From Marinomonas spartinae (lineage in GTDB: Bacteria > Pseudomonadota > Gammaproteobacteria > Pseudomonadales > Marinomonadaceae), in NCBI RefSeq assembly GCF_900089775.1, contig NZ_FLOB01000009.1, positions 62,001-126,000 of the forward strand: a stretch of DNA of 64,000 nt, read 5' to 3'. The notes beneath the pieces were generated by a model, which worked only from the letters and a program-made list of their open reading frames with translations, was not told the origin of the DNA and did not search any database. Shown piece by piece: positions 25,510-34,419 of the stretch (its first letter is position 1; the number at the start of each line of letters is the position of its first letter). The position numbers were made by a program, and so were the translations under genes.

Positions 25510-27256
25510 GCAAGCCTCCATGTGTCAAAGTCCAATGTCTATCAGCCCAAGCAATAGGATGGGTATCGTGACTGACAACCAATAGTGTTTTGCCTTTTGA
25601 AGCAAGGTTTAAAGTATCCAACACGGCCGTAGCCGTCTCTTCGTCCAAGCCGGAGCAAGGCTCATCAAGTAACCAAACATCCGCCTTCGATAATAAAGCA
25701 CGGGCAATAGACAAGCGCTGCATTTGACCACCCGATAAACCTGCACCGAGTTCTGTCAATTTCGTCTCTAGGCCATCAGGCAATGCCTCAATAAAGACAT
25801 CACATTGGCTTTTTGTTAGTGCTGCTTGCAGAGCCTCGTCCGTTGGGGTATCAATCCCCAATAATAAATTCTGGCGAATTGAGCCATTCACCCACTCGGG
25901 TGTCTGGGGTAACCAAGCCAAGCGAGCACGCCATTGGGCTAGGTCGACACTGGAGAACTCTTTGTCTTCAACAAAGCATTCTCCCTGATAACCTTCTTCA
26001 AAGCCCAACAAAAGGTGTAATAGGCTGGATTTCCCTACACCAGATTCGCCGCTTAACCAGATACGCTCGCCGGTACGTATGTGATTACTGATTGGCGCTA
26101 AACGAGAACGCCCAGCCTCTTGCCAGCTTAACTTATAAAAGGTTAACAAGGAGGCGGGATGGGTTTTGACCACAGATAAGTGAGAAGGTTTGCTAACCGT
26201 TTGAGCGTCTTCTTTGGCTTGCTCTTCTGAGCGCGACAGGGAAGTATTGAAAATCTCTAATAAAGCGGTCGCCGCCGCTTCGGCTTTTTGTTTAGCGTGA
26301 TAATCGTTGCCTAGCTGACGCAATGGCAAATAGAATTCTGGTGCTAACAGCAAGATAAAAAAGGCTTGCGTCAAACTAACGGGTGATACGCCTTTAGACC
26401 AAGGCAGCTGTTCCAACAAGCCAAGGCCCAAATATAAGGCAATCATCGCAATCGCAATGGAAGCGAAGAGTTCTAATGTTGCGGTCGATAAAAAGGCCAG
26501 ACGCAACACTCCCATGGTGGTTTTTTGATAGGCGCTGGCACTGTCTGACAAACGCTCTTTCGCTTGCCCTGTTCGTCCAAGGCGCTTTAGTTCAGCCAAG
26601 CCTTGGTTTAAATCCATAAATTGATTCGATAACATCGCCAACACGTTAAATTGTCGACGATTCGCTTGGGCGGCTTTGTGACCCACAAGGATCATAAAGA
26701 AAATGACCAATGGTGCGGTGACCATAAAAATAGCAAAGGCAACCCAAGACACTGGCAACATTGCCAGCAAAATAACACAAGGAATCAGCGACACCATAAA
26801 CAACTGAGGTTTATAGCGGCTGTAATAATCGTCTAGTGCATCTACTTGTTCGTAAACACGCGTAGACAGTGCCGCATCTTCTTCAATTCTCAGGCGTGCT
26901 GGCCCAAGTTTGGTCAAATGTGACACCAGTTTTTCCCGTAGAGAATAGCGAATACTACGACTCGCACTGGCACTTAATCGCTCACGGCCAAAGCTGACTA
27001 AGGCACGAATCAGCAAAGCCGTTAACGCTATGAATAAAATCGATACTGAGAAAGCCCCATGAATCACCATGTCGGAAAACACATTAGCAAGCGACCAAGC
27101 TTGCATAATCATCGCCACAGTGAACACAACCCCTAATAATTGAACGAGACGGTAACGCTTCGATTGTCGCCCAGCCCATTCATTCAAAAACATAAGTTCA
27201 GGTGTTTTAACTCGCCCTTGACGAGCTTTTTTTGGGGCTTTCTCTCGTTTAAACAT
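25481..27256 (-). CDS. cydD: Heterodimeric thiol ABC exporter, subunit CydD
   Basis: 591 residues. Six membrane segments lie within the first 320 residues. The ATP domain has Walker A GESGVGKSS, signature LSGGQMQR and Walker B VWLLDEPCSGLD. It begins 5 bases after the cydX stop and overlaps cydC, so it should be translated with both. Partner of CydC in thiol export for cytochrome bd maturation. Length is normal. Confidence 0.95.
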   Translation of the reverse strand: MFKREKAPKKARQGRVKTPELMFLNEWAGRQSKRYRLVQLLGVVFTVAMIMQAWSLANVFSDMVIHGAFSVSILFIALTALLIRALVSFGRERLSASASRSIRYSLREKLVSHLTKLGPARLRIEEDAALSTRVYEQVDALDDYYSRYKPQLFMVSLIPCVILLAMLPVSWVAFAIFMVTAPLVIFFMILVGHKAAQANRRQFNVLAMLSNQFMDLNQGLAELKRLGRTGQAKERLSDSASAYQKTTMGVLRLAFLSTATLELFASIAIAMIALYLGLGLLEQLPWSKGVSPVSLTQAFFILLLAPEFYLPLRQLGNDYHAKQKAEAAATALLEIFNTSLSRSEEQAKEDAQTVSKPSHLSVVKTHPASLLTFYKLSWQEAGRSRLAPISNHIRTGERIWLSGESGVGKSSLLHLLLGFEEGYQGECFVEDKEFSSVDLAQWRARLAWLPQTPEWVNGSIRQNLLLGIDTPTDEALQAALTKSQCDVFIEALPDGLETKLTELGAGLSGGQMQRLSIARALLSKADVWLLDEPCSGLDEETATAVLDTLNLASKGKTLLVVSHDTHPIAWADRHWTLTHGGLHEQRIQAIA

Positions 27257-27261
27257 AAGGC

Positions 27262-27372
27262 TTACTTTTGCTCCTCTTCGCCTTCGTAACCTTTAAACTC
27301 TAACCAAACCGCATTAATGATGCCGAATGAACAGGCGAGTAATACACCTAAAACCCAAGCAAAATACCACAT
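27262..27372 (-). CDS. cydX: Cytochrome bd oxidase small subunit CydX
   Basis: 36 residues, found by reading the minus strand between cydB and cydD. It starts after AAAGGAGAAACATT. The sequence MWYFAWVLGVLLACSFGIIN followed by AVWLEF is the family hallmark (a single membrane helix beginning MWYF). The tail KGYEGEEEQK is acidic. CydX stabilises the haems of CydAB. It is easily missed because of its size. Confidence 0.93.
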   Translation of the reverse strand: MWYFAWVLGVLLACSFGIINAVWLEFKGYEGEEEQK

Positions 27373-27441
27373 AATGTTTCTCCTTTGTGAGGTGCAGCAG
27401 GCCACACCTCACGTATGATGAATTAGTCTTAATCTAAACTA

Positions 27442-28578
27442 CTAGTAGAGAGAGTGTTTATTCTTCTCAATGTGCTCTTTGCTTAAGCGGCCAAACATCA
27501 CTAAATGGCTCCATAAGGTGTAACACAAAATGATAGGTACAAAAACACACGCCACAATAAACATAATTTCCATGGTATGTTGACTAGAAGTCGCGTCCCA
27601 TAGAGTCAAACTCATACTTGGGAAAGTAGAAGAAGGCATTAAGAACGGGAACATAGAACCACCCGCTGTCACAATAATACCCGCAATCCCTAATGAAGAG
27701 CTTAGGAAAGCCAAGCCACCTTTTTTCATACGACTTGCAAACGCAGCCACTAGCAGACCCAATACGCCAATCACAGGAGCCAACATCAATAGAGGCACTT
27801 TACTGTAGTTAAGCAACCATGCGCCGGTTTCCACTTTTGCTGTTTTCATTAAAGGAGTCAGTACTTCGTTACCATTAATGGCACTAGTAAGAACATAACC
27901 TTTAATATCGTATGCTAACCAAATACCAGCCAATACAAAGAACACGGCACCAAGTAGTGCGGTAATAGTGGTCGCTTTACTCACTCGACGCAGCAAATCA
28001 CCCTCTGTTTTCATTTGTAGCCAAGAGCCACCTTGGGTCATGATCATCATTAAGCTGACCAAACCACACAGGATGGCAAAGGGGTTCAGCAAGGCAAAGA
28101 ACGAGCCTGTGTAATCAACACGTAGGTATTCATCAAATTGGAATGGTACACCTTGAAGCAAGTTACCGAATGCCACACCGAAAATAATCGGTGGTACAGT
28201 GGAACCAAAGCCGATACCAAGGTCCCAGTTTCTTCTCCAACGTGGTGTATCAATTTTAGAGCGATAATCGAAGCCGATTGGACGGAACCAAAGCGCCGCC
28301 AATGTCAAAATCATCGCGAAGTAAAACCCAGAGAAAGAGGTTGCATACACCGCTGGCCATGCGGCAAATAACGCGCCGCCTGCGGTAATAAACCATACTT
28401 GGTTACCATCCCAGTGAGGGGCAATGGAGTTGATCATCACACGACGTTCACTGTCATCGCGGGTAATGATGTTCAAAAGACTCCCTACCCCCATGTCATA
28501 ACCGTCGGCGATAGAGAAACCGATCAGCAGTACGCCGATCAATACCCACCAAATGATTTTTAATAGTTCGTAATCCAT
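27442..28578 (-). CDS. cydB: Cytochrome bd ubiquinol oxidase subunit II
   Basis: 378 residues with about nine membrane segments. It opens with LLKIIWWVLIGVLLIGF and carries DGYDMGVGSLL and HWDGNQVWFITAGGALFAAWP, both diagnostic for CydB. It pairs with CydA in the terminal oxidase that reduces oxygen at low tension without pumping protons. One base separates it from the cydA stop. cydX follows after 69 bases. Confidence 0.97.
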   Translation of the reverse strand: MDYELLKIIWWVLIGVLLIGFSIADGYDMGVGSLLNIITRDDSERRVMINSIAPHWDGNQVWFITAGGALFAAWPAVYATSFSGFYFAMILTLAALWFRPIGFDYRSKIDTPRWRRNWDLGIGFGSTVPPIIFGVAFGNLLQGVPFQFDEYLRVDYTGSFFALLNPFAILCGLVSLMMIMTQGGSWLQMKTEGDLLRRVSKATTITALLGAVFFVLAGIWLAYDIKGYVLTSAINGNEVLTPLMKTAKVETGAWLLNYSKVPLLMLAPVIGVLGLLVAAFASRMKKGGLAFLSSSLGIAGIIVTAGGSMFPFLMPSSTFPSMSLTLWDATSSQHTMEIMFIVACVFVPIILCYTLWSHLVMFGRLSKEHIEKNKHSLY

Positions 28579-28579
28579 C

Positions 28580-30157
28580 TTACAACTCCTTAGCTTGTAA
28601 CTGATCGGTTTCTTTCTCTAGTGCGTAACGACCGGTATGCAGACTAGAAGGACCTTTTTTGGAGAAACGAATCATCAAGAACATTTCTGCGATCAGGAAA
28701 GAGGTATACAAAGCGATGATTGCTACAATCGAGATCCAAAGATCTGTCTCAGTCAAACCTGACGCAGCCAAATTAACCGGTAAAATCTCACCAATCGCCC
28801 AAGGTTGACGACCATACTCAGCCACGAACCAACCTGTTTCACAGGCAATCCAAGGCAATGGTAAACAACACATCACAATTCGTAAGAACAAACGATTCTG
28901 ACCGATACGACGACGTGCGTTTTGGTAGAAAGATGCAGCAAAGACAATCAGCATAATGAAGCCACATGCCACCATGATGCGGAAAGAGAAGAAGATAGGT
29001 GCAACATTTGGAATACTGTAGTTCACCGCTTCGTCAATTTGCTTAGAGGTCACGTGGTTCATGTCATTAGTAAAGCCTTTCACCAATAGACCGTAACCAA
29101 GATCCCCTTTCACTTTTTCAAAGTTTTCTTTGACAAGTGGATCGGTAGAGCCACTACGTAATTTTTCCAACAACTGGTTGGCGTAGATACCATTGATAAT
29201 ACGCTGACGGTTATGCGCTTTTAGCTCATCAATCCCCTCCACTTTGCCAGTAAGAGAGCGAGTTGCGATAAGGCCAAGCACACCAGGAATTTTGATCGCG
29301 TACTCTGTTTCACCTAGCTTCTGATTAGGAAAACCAATCAAGGTAAAATCTGCTGGGGCTTTTTGAGTATCCCATTCGGCTTCAACCGCTGCTAATTTTA
29401 CTTTTTGAACGTCGCCTAGCTCATAACCAGATTCATCACCTAAAACAATGACACTTAATACAGACGCCAACCCAAAAGCAGATGCAATGGCAAAAGAGCG
29501 ACGAGCAAAGGCAAGATCACGGCCCTTAAGCATGTAGTAAGCCGAAATAACCAGTACAAACATGGCACCCGTACAGTAGCCAGCAGAGACGGTGTGGACA
29601 AATTTCACCTGGGCAACAGGGTTAAACAACAAGGCGCCGAAATCCACCAGCTCCATACGCATGGTTTCGTAGTTAAACACAGAGCCAACTGGGTTTTGCA
29701 TCCAGCCATTCGCCACAAGAATCCATAGTGCTGACAAGTTAGAGCCTAGAGCAACCAACCAAGTAACAGCTAAGTGTTTACCTTTGCTTAAGCGATCCCA
29801 ACCAAAGAAGAACAAGCCAACCAGAGTCGATTCTAAGAAGAAAGCCATCAGACCTTCAATTGCCAAAGGCGCACCGAATATATCGCCCACATAATGCGAG
29901 TAATATGACCAGTTAGTACCAAACTGGAACTCCATAGTGAGACCGGTTGACACCCCAAGAGCGAAGTTTATGCCAAACAACTTACCCCAAAATTTCACCA
30001 TGTCCTTGTACACTTGCTTTCCTGTGAGCACGTAAACGGACTCCATAATGGCAAGTAAAAAAGACATCCCCAATGTTAAAGGAACAAACAAAAAGTGGTA
30101 CAAAGCAGTTAGAGCAAACTGGAACCGCGATAAGTCCACTACAGTTTCATTAATCAT
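28580..30157 (-). CDS. cydA: Cytochrome bd ubiquinol oxidase subunit I
   Basis: 525 residues, about nine membrane segments. Haem-ligand regions are seen as [12 protein letters not shown] near residue 19 and [10 protein letters not shown] at about 185. The conserved [13 protein letters not shown] lies near residue 440, and the quinol-binding Q loop spans about 240-370. First gene of the cydABX-DC unit. The long upstream spacer contains a possible FNR site. Confidence 0.97.
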   Translation of the reverse strand: MINETVVDLSRFQFALTALYHFLFVPLTLGMSFLLAIMESVYVLTGKQVYKDMVKFWGKLFGINFALGVSTGLTMEFQFGTNWSYYSHYVGDIFGAPLAIEGLMAFFLESTLVGLFFFGWDRLSKGKHLAVTWLVALGSNLSALWILVANGWMQNPVGSVFNYETMRMELVDFGALLFNPVAQVKFVHTVSAGYCTGAMFVLVISAYYMLKGRDLAFARRSFAIASAFGLASVLSVIVLGDESGYELGDVQKVKLAAVEAEWDTQKAPADFTLIGFPNQKLGETEYAIKIPGVLGLIATRSLTGKVEGIDELKAHNRQRIINGIYANQLLEKLRSGSTDPLVKENFEKVKGDLGYGLLVKGFTNDMNHVTSKQIDEAVNYSIPNVAPIFFSFRIMVACGFIMLIVFAASFYQNARRRIGQNRLFLRIVMCCLPLPWIACETGWFVAEYGRQPWAIGEILPVNLAASGLTETDLWISIVAIIALYTSFLIAEMFLMIRFSKKGPSSLHTGRYALEKETDQLQAKEL

Positions 30158-30732
30158 AATGACTTCAACCCATTCACTTGATTGAGAAAAAGGCGAATAC
30201 CGGCACTTTATCCTTAGAACATGCTCTTATTGTGATACGCCCACCGTAGCACCAAACATTTGGCACTTACTATAAGGACGGATTATAGGTTACTCATTGT
30301 TACGAAACATTGCGTTAGATCAATATAAAGAGACCGAAAAGAAAGAGACTCAACAAGAGCTCCGTTTATAGACATAGATCAAAAAACACGAACTGTCATT
30401 AATTGATTGTTTTACAACCCCTTTAATAGGGTAAGAAAGGCCAATTTTTCACCTGTTTCAACGCAAGCCTCCCCATATTGGAACAAACGCTCTTTTATTA
30501 AAGAAGCAGAAGACATAAAAACTGACATAAAATAGACATTGTCAAACGCATCGCCAATGACCATCTAGAGATGTCGGTATTTTTTCCTTTGTAAAAGCAA
30601 ATCTCTCATAAAGTTCTGGTGTACCATGCTCTGACACATGACTAACGTAATCAGTCATTCACGCGCTTTTATGTCGGCCGTTAACAAGTGAACTCATCAT
30701 CAAAAGCGCAATTATACGTAGAGGACTATACT
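30158..30732. other. Divergent promoter region cydA / GST
   Basis: 575 AT-rich bases without a gene. It must hold the promoters for cydA (minus) and the glutathione transferase (plus). TTGCGTTAGATCAA at 30310-30323 is listed separately. TAGATCAAAAAAC at about 30371 is another half-site-like sequence. Confidence 0.5.
30310..30323 (-). promoter_or_regulatory. Possible FNR/Anr box for cydA
   Basis: On the minus strand TTGAT-CTAA-CGCAA fits TTGAT-N4-ATCAA with a perfect first half and three of five bases in the second. It is about 150 bases before the cydA ATG. Oxygen-responsive control of cyd genes by FNR-type regulators is well known; this site is a moderate match only. Confidence 0.4.
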
Positions 30733-31365
30733 ATGATCACCATCCATCATTTGGGCGTTTCCCAATCTGACCGCATTGTTTGGCTAATGGAAGAGCTTGG
30801 CTTGCCATATAAACTGACATGGTATGACCGGGATCCTAAAACAGGGGGAGCACCAAAAGAGTACCTTGCATTACACCCAACCGCTACCGCACCTGTTATC
30901 ACTGACGGTGACCTCGTACTGACCGATTCCAATGCCATCGTAGAGTATATTTGCCAACGTTATGCACAAGGCAAGCTTTGCATTGCACCAGACAGTGCCT
31001 TGTACCCTGATTACCTTTACTGGATGCAATATCATAACCATTTGTTGTCCGTGTTTTTTGGCAAAAGCGGCCTTGGTGAGGCAGGTGCAGAATCTGGCTT
31101 TGCGAAAATCCTCCAACGCCGTGAAGACAGCTACTATCAGCATTTAAACAATCACTTAGCGGCCTCTGACTTTTTGGTCGGCAACGAACTCACCTGCGCA
31201 GACATTCTTATCATGTTCGATCTAACCACCTTCCCGCTTTTTGGTGGCAAAACCTTAGAAGGCTTAGACCATGTGCAAGCCTATGTCGAGCGTGTTTCCG
31301 CTCGTCCAGCCTACCAAAAAGCCATGGCGTTAGCGGGCCCAAGCGCGAAAAACCCAAACGCTTAA
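30733..31365 (+). CDS. Glutathione S-transferase
   Basis: 210 residues from ATG 30733, eight bases after GAGG; an upstream in-frame start at 30688 adds non-family residues. The thioredoxin-like domain (about 1-80) has LGVSQSDRIVWLMEELGLPY, the cis-proline region ATAPVITDGDLVLTDSNAIV and its glutathione-binding D-S pair. The helical C-terminal domain has the conserved LTCADILIMF. It resembles bacterial beta/theta-like GSTs of unknown substrate. Monocistronic with a terminator at 31417. Confidence 0.9.
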   Translation: MITIHHLGVSQSDRIVWLMEELGLPYKLTWYDRDPKTGGAPKEYLALHPTATAPVITDGDLVLTDSNAIVEYICQRYAQGKLCIAPDSALYPDYLYWMQYHNHLLSVFFGKSGLGEAGAESGFAKILQRREDSYYQHLNNHLAASDFLVGNELTCADILIMFDLTTFPLFGGKTLEGLDHVQAYVERVSARPAYQKAMALAGPSAKNPNA

Positions 31366-31416
31366 CCTAGCATTTATTGCCTTATCATGGCTTAGAAAGA
31401 AAAATAGAACAGACAT

Positions 31417-31446
31417 AAGAAAGCCCATCAAGTGATGGGCTTTCTT
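31417..31446. terminator. Bidirectional terminator
   Basis: AAGAAAGCCCATCA and TGATGGGCTTTCTT form a perfect 14-base stem with a 2-base spacer. It ends transcription from the GST gene and, on the other strand, from the BrnA-like genes. Confidence 0.85.
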
Positions 31447-31541
31447 GGATTCTCACTATGACTAAATTTATAGTATGCGCATGTACATACCAGAAGAGGT
31501 CGGCATTGTTGCCTTGGTAGTTAGCTGATTTTAGGCAGAAC

Positions 31542-31715
31542 TTAACGGGTACTTCTTCGGAACCTTGCCAGCTCATCATGTCTTAATTCCTTGGCGTCAG
31601 AATCTATCATTGCGGACTTTTTAATTTCATCGTCAGTCATAGACTTAACCCTCTTCCAGTCAGTCGAGCCCCTGCGTCCCCGTGCGCTCGCACCACTAAT
31701 TTTCTTAATAGCCAT
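31542..31715 (-). CDS. Small BrnA-like antitoxin fragment protein, second copy
   Basis: 57 residues, read by hand: ATG 31715 follows GAGGAGAAATAGTC. It begins MAIKKI and contains TDWKRVKSMTDDEIKKSA, the N-terminal pattern of BrnA-family antitoxins (W-x-x-V-x-x-M-T-D-x-E-I). The usual C-terminal DNA-binding part is missing. It is a diverged duplicate of the gene just upstream, which shares MAIKKI, W-x-x-V and DEEI. Function in doubt without a toxin. Confidence 0.6.
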   Translation of the reverse strand: MAIKKISGASARGRRGSTDWKRVKSMTDDEIKKSAMIDSDAKELRHDELARFRRSTR

Positions 31716-31717
31716 GA

Positions 31718-31906
31718 CTATTTCTCCTCCTTTTTGTTTTTAACAGGCTTAAATTCATCTAGCTCTTCATTTGTTGGCAACGCAGAATCAGGATCATCTT
31801 TTGCCGCCCTCTCTATTTCTTCATCAGTTATTTCGTCAACCTCTTGCCAGTTAGTTTTGCTCTTTAACTTCTTTGCTTGTTCAGCGGTAATCTTCTTAAT
31901 AGCCAT
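31718..31906 (-). CDS. Small BrnA-like antitoxin fragment protein, first copy
   Basis: 62 residues from ATG 31906, which follows AGGAGATTATTC; upstream in-frame codons belong to the brnT remnant region. The sequence has NWQEVDEITDEEIERAAKDD and then SALPTNEELDEF, close to the acidic N-terminal part of BrnA antitoxins. The ribbon-helix-helix end is absent. It follows a decayed brnT end by 16 bases, which is the normal brnT-brnA order. Confidence 0.65.
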   Translation of the reverse strand: MAIKKITAEQAKKLKSKTNWQEVDEITDEEIERAAKDDPDSALPTNEELDEFKPVKNKKEEK

Positions 31907-31922
31907 GAATAATCTCCTAATT

Positions 31923-31994
31923 CTAAAATGTTCCACGCTCATAAGCTGCACGCTCTTTCTTATTTGCTTTTCGTGCTGATATAACCCTGATCCG
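31923..31994 (-). pseudogene. BrnT toxin C-terminal remnant
   Basis: Directly before the BrnA-like genes the minus strand encodes RIRVISARKANKKERAAYER and then GTF before a TAG stop. RxxSARKAxxxExxxYE is the conserved ending of BrnT ribonuclease toxins (about 90-95 residues). Reading further upstream in the same frame meets a TGA after four more codons, and no start is present, so the toxin is dead. Dispersed repeats occupy the upstream sequence. Confidence 0.75.
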
Positions 31995-32213
31995 TTTTAT
32001 ACACTGATCTCACCAAGTGCTAACGCTAACTGCCTTTGTCCCATGGCAGCATGACAGAATGCACTGTTGCCGCTTTACTTTCAGACACATCGCCAAGCAT
32101 GTTCTCCACAAACAGGGAATGAACAACCTGATTCAACCACCTTTTCACTGTCCTCAGTGGTTCTAGATACCACGCCTTCGCGGGGATAACGGTGATTAGA
32201 CTAAACGAGTCCA

Positions 32214-32523
32214 TTCGACGCGACGAAGTTGCGCGACGTTATGGTGTTTCAGAGTCCGTTAAAAATGCTCTTTCACCTACCCTCAAAACTAATCTATGCC
32301 TTACGCTATAGAGCGTACTAATAAAGCACGATGTATAAGATACAGATCACACGCTTCTCGTTAAAAAAGCGAATTTTTGGTAACTTTTTGGGTGCTTGCA
32401 AAAAGTTACCCGCTCAGCAGAGCGGAATAAACGAGCAGCTCAAAGCAATTGAGAGGAAACAAATATACTGGAAGCCCCAAAGAACAACCCCATCCTAGCC
32501 TTCCCCTTAAATAAGGGGAAGGC
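32214..32523. repeat. Repeat B, copy 3
   Basis: Starts TTCGACGCGACGAAGTTGCG. It holds the perfect inverted repeat GGTAACTTTTTG...CAAAAAGTTACC, then CGCTCAGCAGAGCGGAATAAAC and a tail with CCCCTTAAATAAGGGG. The middle (about 32300-32360) differs from the other copies. The whole stretch 31995-32772 has no gene; the short frames in it are repeat sequence. Confidence 0.8.
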
Positions 32524-32562
32524 TAGGATCACACGCTTGGGCTGAAAGCCCGATAAAAGATT

Positions 32563-32717
32563 TTTTGGTTACTTTTGTATCATTTGACAAAAGTAACCCG
32601 CTCAGCAGAGCGTAATAAACGAGCAGCTCAAAGTAATTGAGAGGAAACAAATATACTGGAAGCCCAAAGAACAACCCCATCCTAGCCTTACCCCTTAAAA
32701 AAGGGGAAGGAACTTGG
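32563..32717. repeat. Repeat B, partial copy 4
   Basis: Second half of the B unit, directly repeated after copy 3: GGTTACTTTTGT...ACAAAAGTAACC inverted repeat, CGCTCAGCAGAGCG, and the CCCCTTAAAAAAGGGG tail. A small hairpin GGGCT/AGCCC at about 32539 precedes it. Confidence 0.8.
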
Positions 32718-32772
32718 TTAGTCGCTAGCCCATGGATCTCACGACTGTGCAGCGGGATGACGAATACGGTCA

Positions 32773-33279
32773 CTAAGATGCCTTTGGGAAAATATAAATA
32801 TCACGACTCAGCCCATCTGGAAATTGACTTCGCCTTGATTTAACGCCCCCCAAACGCTCGACCAAAGCCCTAGCACTCTCATTTGAATCATGCATATAGG
32901 TTTCCACTTCATGCCAAGCAAACTCGTTATAAGCATGGGCAACGGCGGCGATGGATGCTTCTTTGGCATACCCCTTTCCCCTTGAGGTTGGCAGTAACCA
33001 CCAAGTCAGCTCTCTTGGCCAACCTAATCCTTGCCAAAAACCACATACACCAACAATAGTTGCGGACTCTTTTTCTTTGATCGCCCAAACACCAAAGCCA
33101 TCAATATACCAACCACCCAGGTCTTCTTTTAAACGCCCCAACGCTTTACCACTGGAGATTGGTCCGCCATAAGCTTTAGAAGCTTCACCATTGGTATAAA
33201 ACGCATTGTATGCTTCAACGCACTCAATGCTGGGAGGCACCAATAACAAACGCTCTGTTTCAATAGTTGGAATCATCAT
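32773..33279 (-). CDS. GNAT N-acetyltransferase, RimJ/RimL type
   Basis: 168 residues from ATG 33279 (a TTG at 33285 is also in frame). The opening IETERLLLVPPS is the typical RimJ/RimL start. FGVWAIKE, GVCGFWQGLGWPRELTWWLL, motif A TSRGKGYAKEASIAAVAHAY and NESARALVERLGG complete the fold. The target (ribosomal protein, another protein or a small molecule) is unknown. It sits between repeat copies and a CDF transporter. Confidence 0.85.
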   Translation of the reverse strand: MMIPTIETERLLLVPPSIECVEAYNAFYTNGEASKAYGGPISSGKALGRLKEDLGGWYIDGFGVWAIKEKESATIVGVCGFWQGLGWPRELTWWLLPTSRGKGYAKEASIAAVAHAYNEFAWHEVETYMHDSNESARALVERLGGVKSRRSQFPDGLSRDIYIFPKAS

Positions 33280-33323
33280 TAACAACTTCTTCTGTTCTTA
33301 TATTTCTAAGCTAAGCCTCACCT

Positions 33324-34217
33324 TCAGTGAGGATGTTCTAAAGCACAATTCGCTTCGTCCGCTTCATTTTCTATTTGAATGGTGGCATGTTCGATTGAAA
33401 ACTCATCGTGCAGATGGTGTTGTATGTGGTGTAAAAATCCCTCTGGAGTCACGTCTTTCATAACTAAATGCACGGTTAAAGCCACTTCCGTGGTACTTAA
33501 TGGCCACACGTGTAAATCGTGAATACGAGCGACTTCAGGTAAATTTTCTAGATAACGCCGCAATGCAGGCATGTCGATTGTATCTGGCACCGCATCTAGC
33601 GTGTAATTCATGGAGTCTTTTAGCAGTCCCCATGTTCCGATGAATATAACGGCGACAATCAGTAAACTAATCACAGGGTCGACCCATAACCACCCTTTCC
33701 ACCAAATAAGCGCCCCCGCAATCACCACTCCCAACGAAACAGCTGCATCAGCCGCCATGTGCAAAAATGCCCCTTTGATATTCAGGTCGTGATGGTGATC
33801 TCCCATAAATAGCAGCGCTGTCACCGTGTTGATCACCACACCAATGGCGGCGACGATCATCATGGTCACACTGGCAACAGGCGCAGGATGAGCAAAACGC
33901 GTCATGGCTTCCCAAGCAATAATGCCCAATGCGGCCAATAGCATCACCGCGCTGATCAAAGACGCCATCACGGTGACTTTTCGAAAACCGTATGTGCGTT
34001 TTTCGGTCGCTGCTTTTTTTCCTAATATGCTCGCTCCCCAAGCCAACAATAAACTCAATACATCACTTAAGTTATGTCCAGCATCCGCAATCAAGGCTAA
34101 CGAATCGGCAGCAAAACCGTAGAGAAACTCAACAGCTGTAAAAAAAACATTGAGCGCAATACCGATAGCAAACGCACGGTTATAATGACTAACATGATGA
34201 CTATGGTCGTGACTCAT
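33324..34217 (-). CDS. Cation diffusion facilitator, zinc/divalent cation efflux
   Basis: 297 residues from ATG 34217, five bases after AGAGG; the open frame runs 51 codons further upstream without family similarity. The N-terminus is histidine-rich (MSHDHSHHVSHYN). Six membrane segments follow, with the metal-site pairs in ADAGHNLSDVLSL and HMAADAAVSLG. The cytoplasmic C-terminal domain contains HDLHVWPLS, the dimer metal-binding signature. It exports Zn or similar cations in exchange for protons. Monocistronic. Confidence 0.93.
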   Translation of the reverse strand: MSHDHSHHVSHYNRAFAIGIALNVFFTAVEFLYGFAADSLALIADAGHNLSDVLSLLLAWGASILGKKAATEKRTYGFRKVTVMASLISAVMLLAALGIIAWEAMTRFAHPAPVASVTMMIVAAIGVVINTVTALLFMGDHHHDLNIKGAFLHMAADAAVSLGVVIAGALIWWKGWLWVDPVISLLIVAVIFIGTWGLLKDSMNYTLDAVPDTIDMPALRRYLENLPEVARIHDLHVWPLSTTEVALTVHLVMKDVTPEGFLHHIQHHLHDEFSIEHATIQIENEADEANCALEHPH

Positions 34218-34419
34218 ATAACCTCTTGTGACAAACAAATGGGACTTATTACCTTCTAACTTATAGGAAAGCAAAGCTTGAGAAAACCATTTCGCCCATA
34301 CAATTTCCACCCCACAGATAAAAAATAACCCCCAATACTGATTCTTCAGTACTTGGAGGTTTAAGGTCATACGAAGGAAGCTTTATCGCACAAGGTAAAC
34401 GTGTTCGCCTTAGAGAAGG

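Noticed and set aside
31385-31579. 64-codon minus-strand frame past the BrnA-like genes
   Set aside because: It overlaps the GST terminator and the second BrnA-like gene in another frame; no ribosome site or known pattern.
32026-32773. Short minus-strand frames of 62 and 88 codons
   Set aside because: They lie within the dispersed repeat B family and have no family match or ribosome site.
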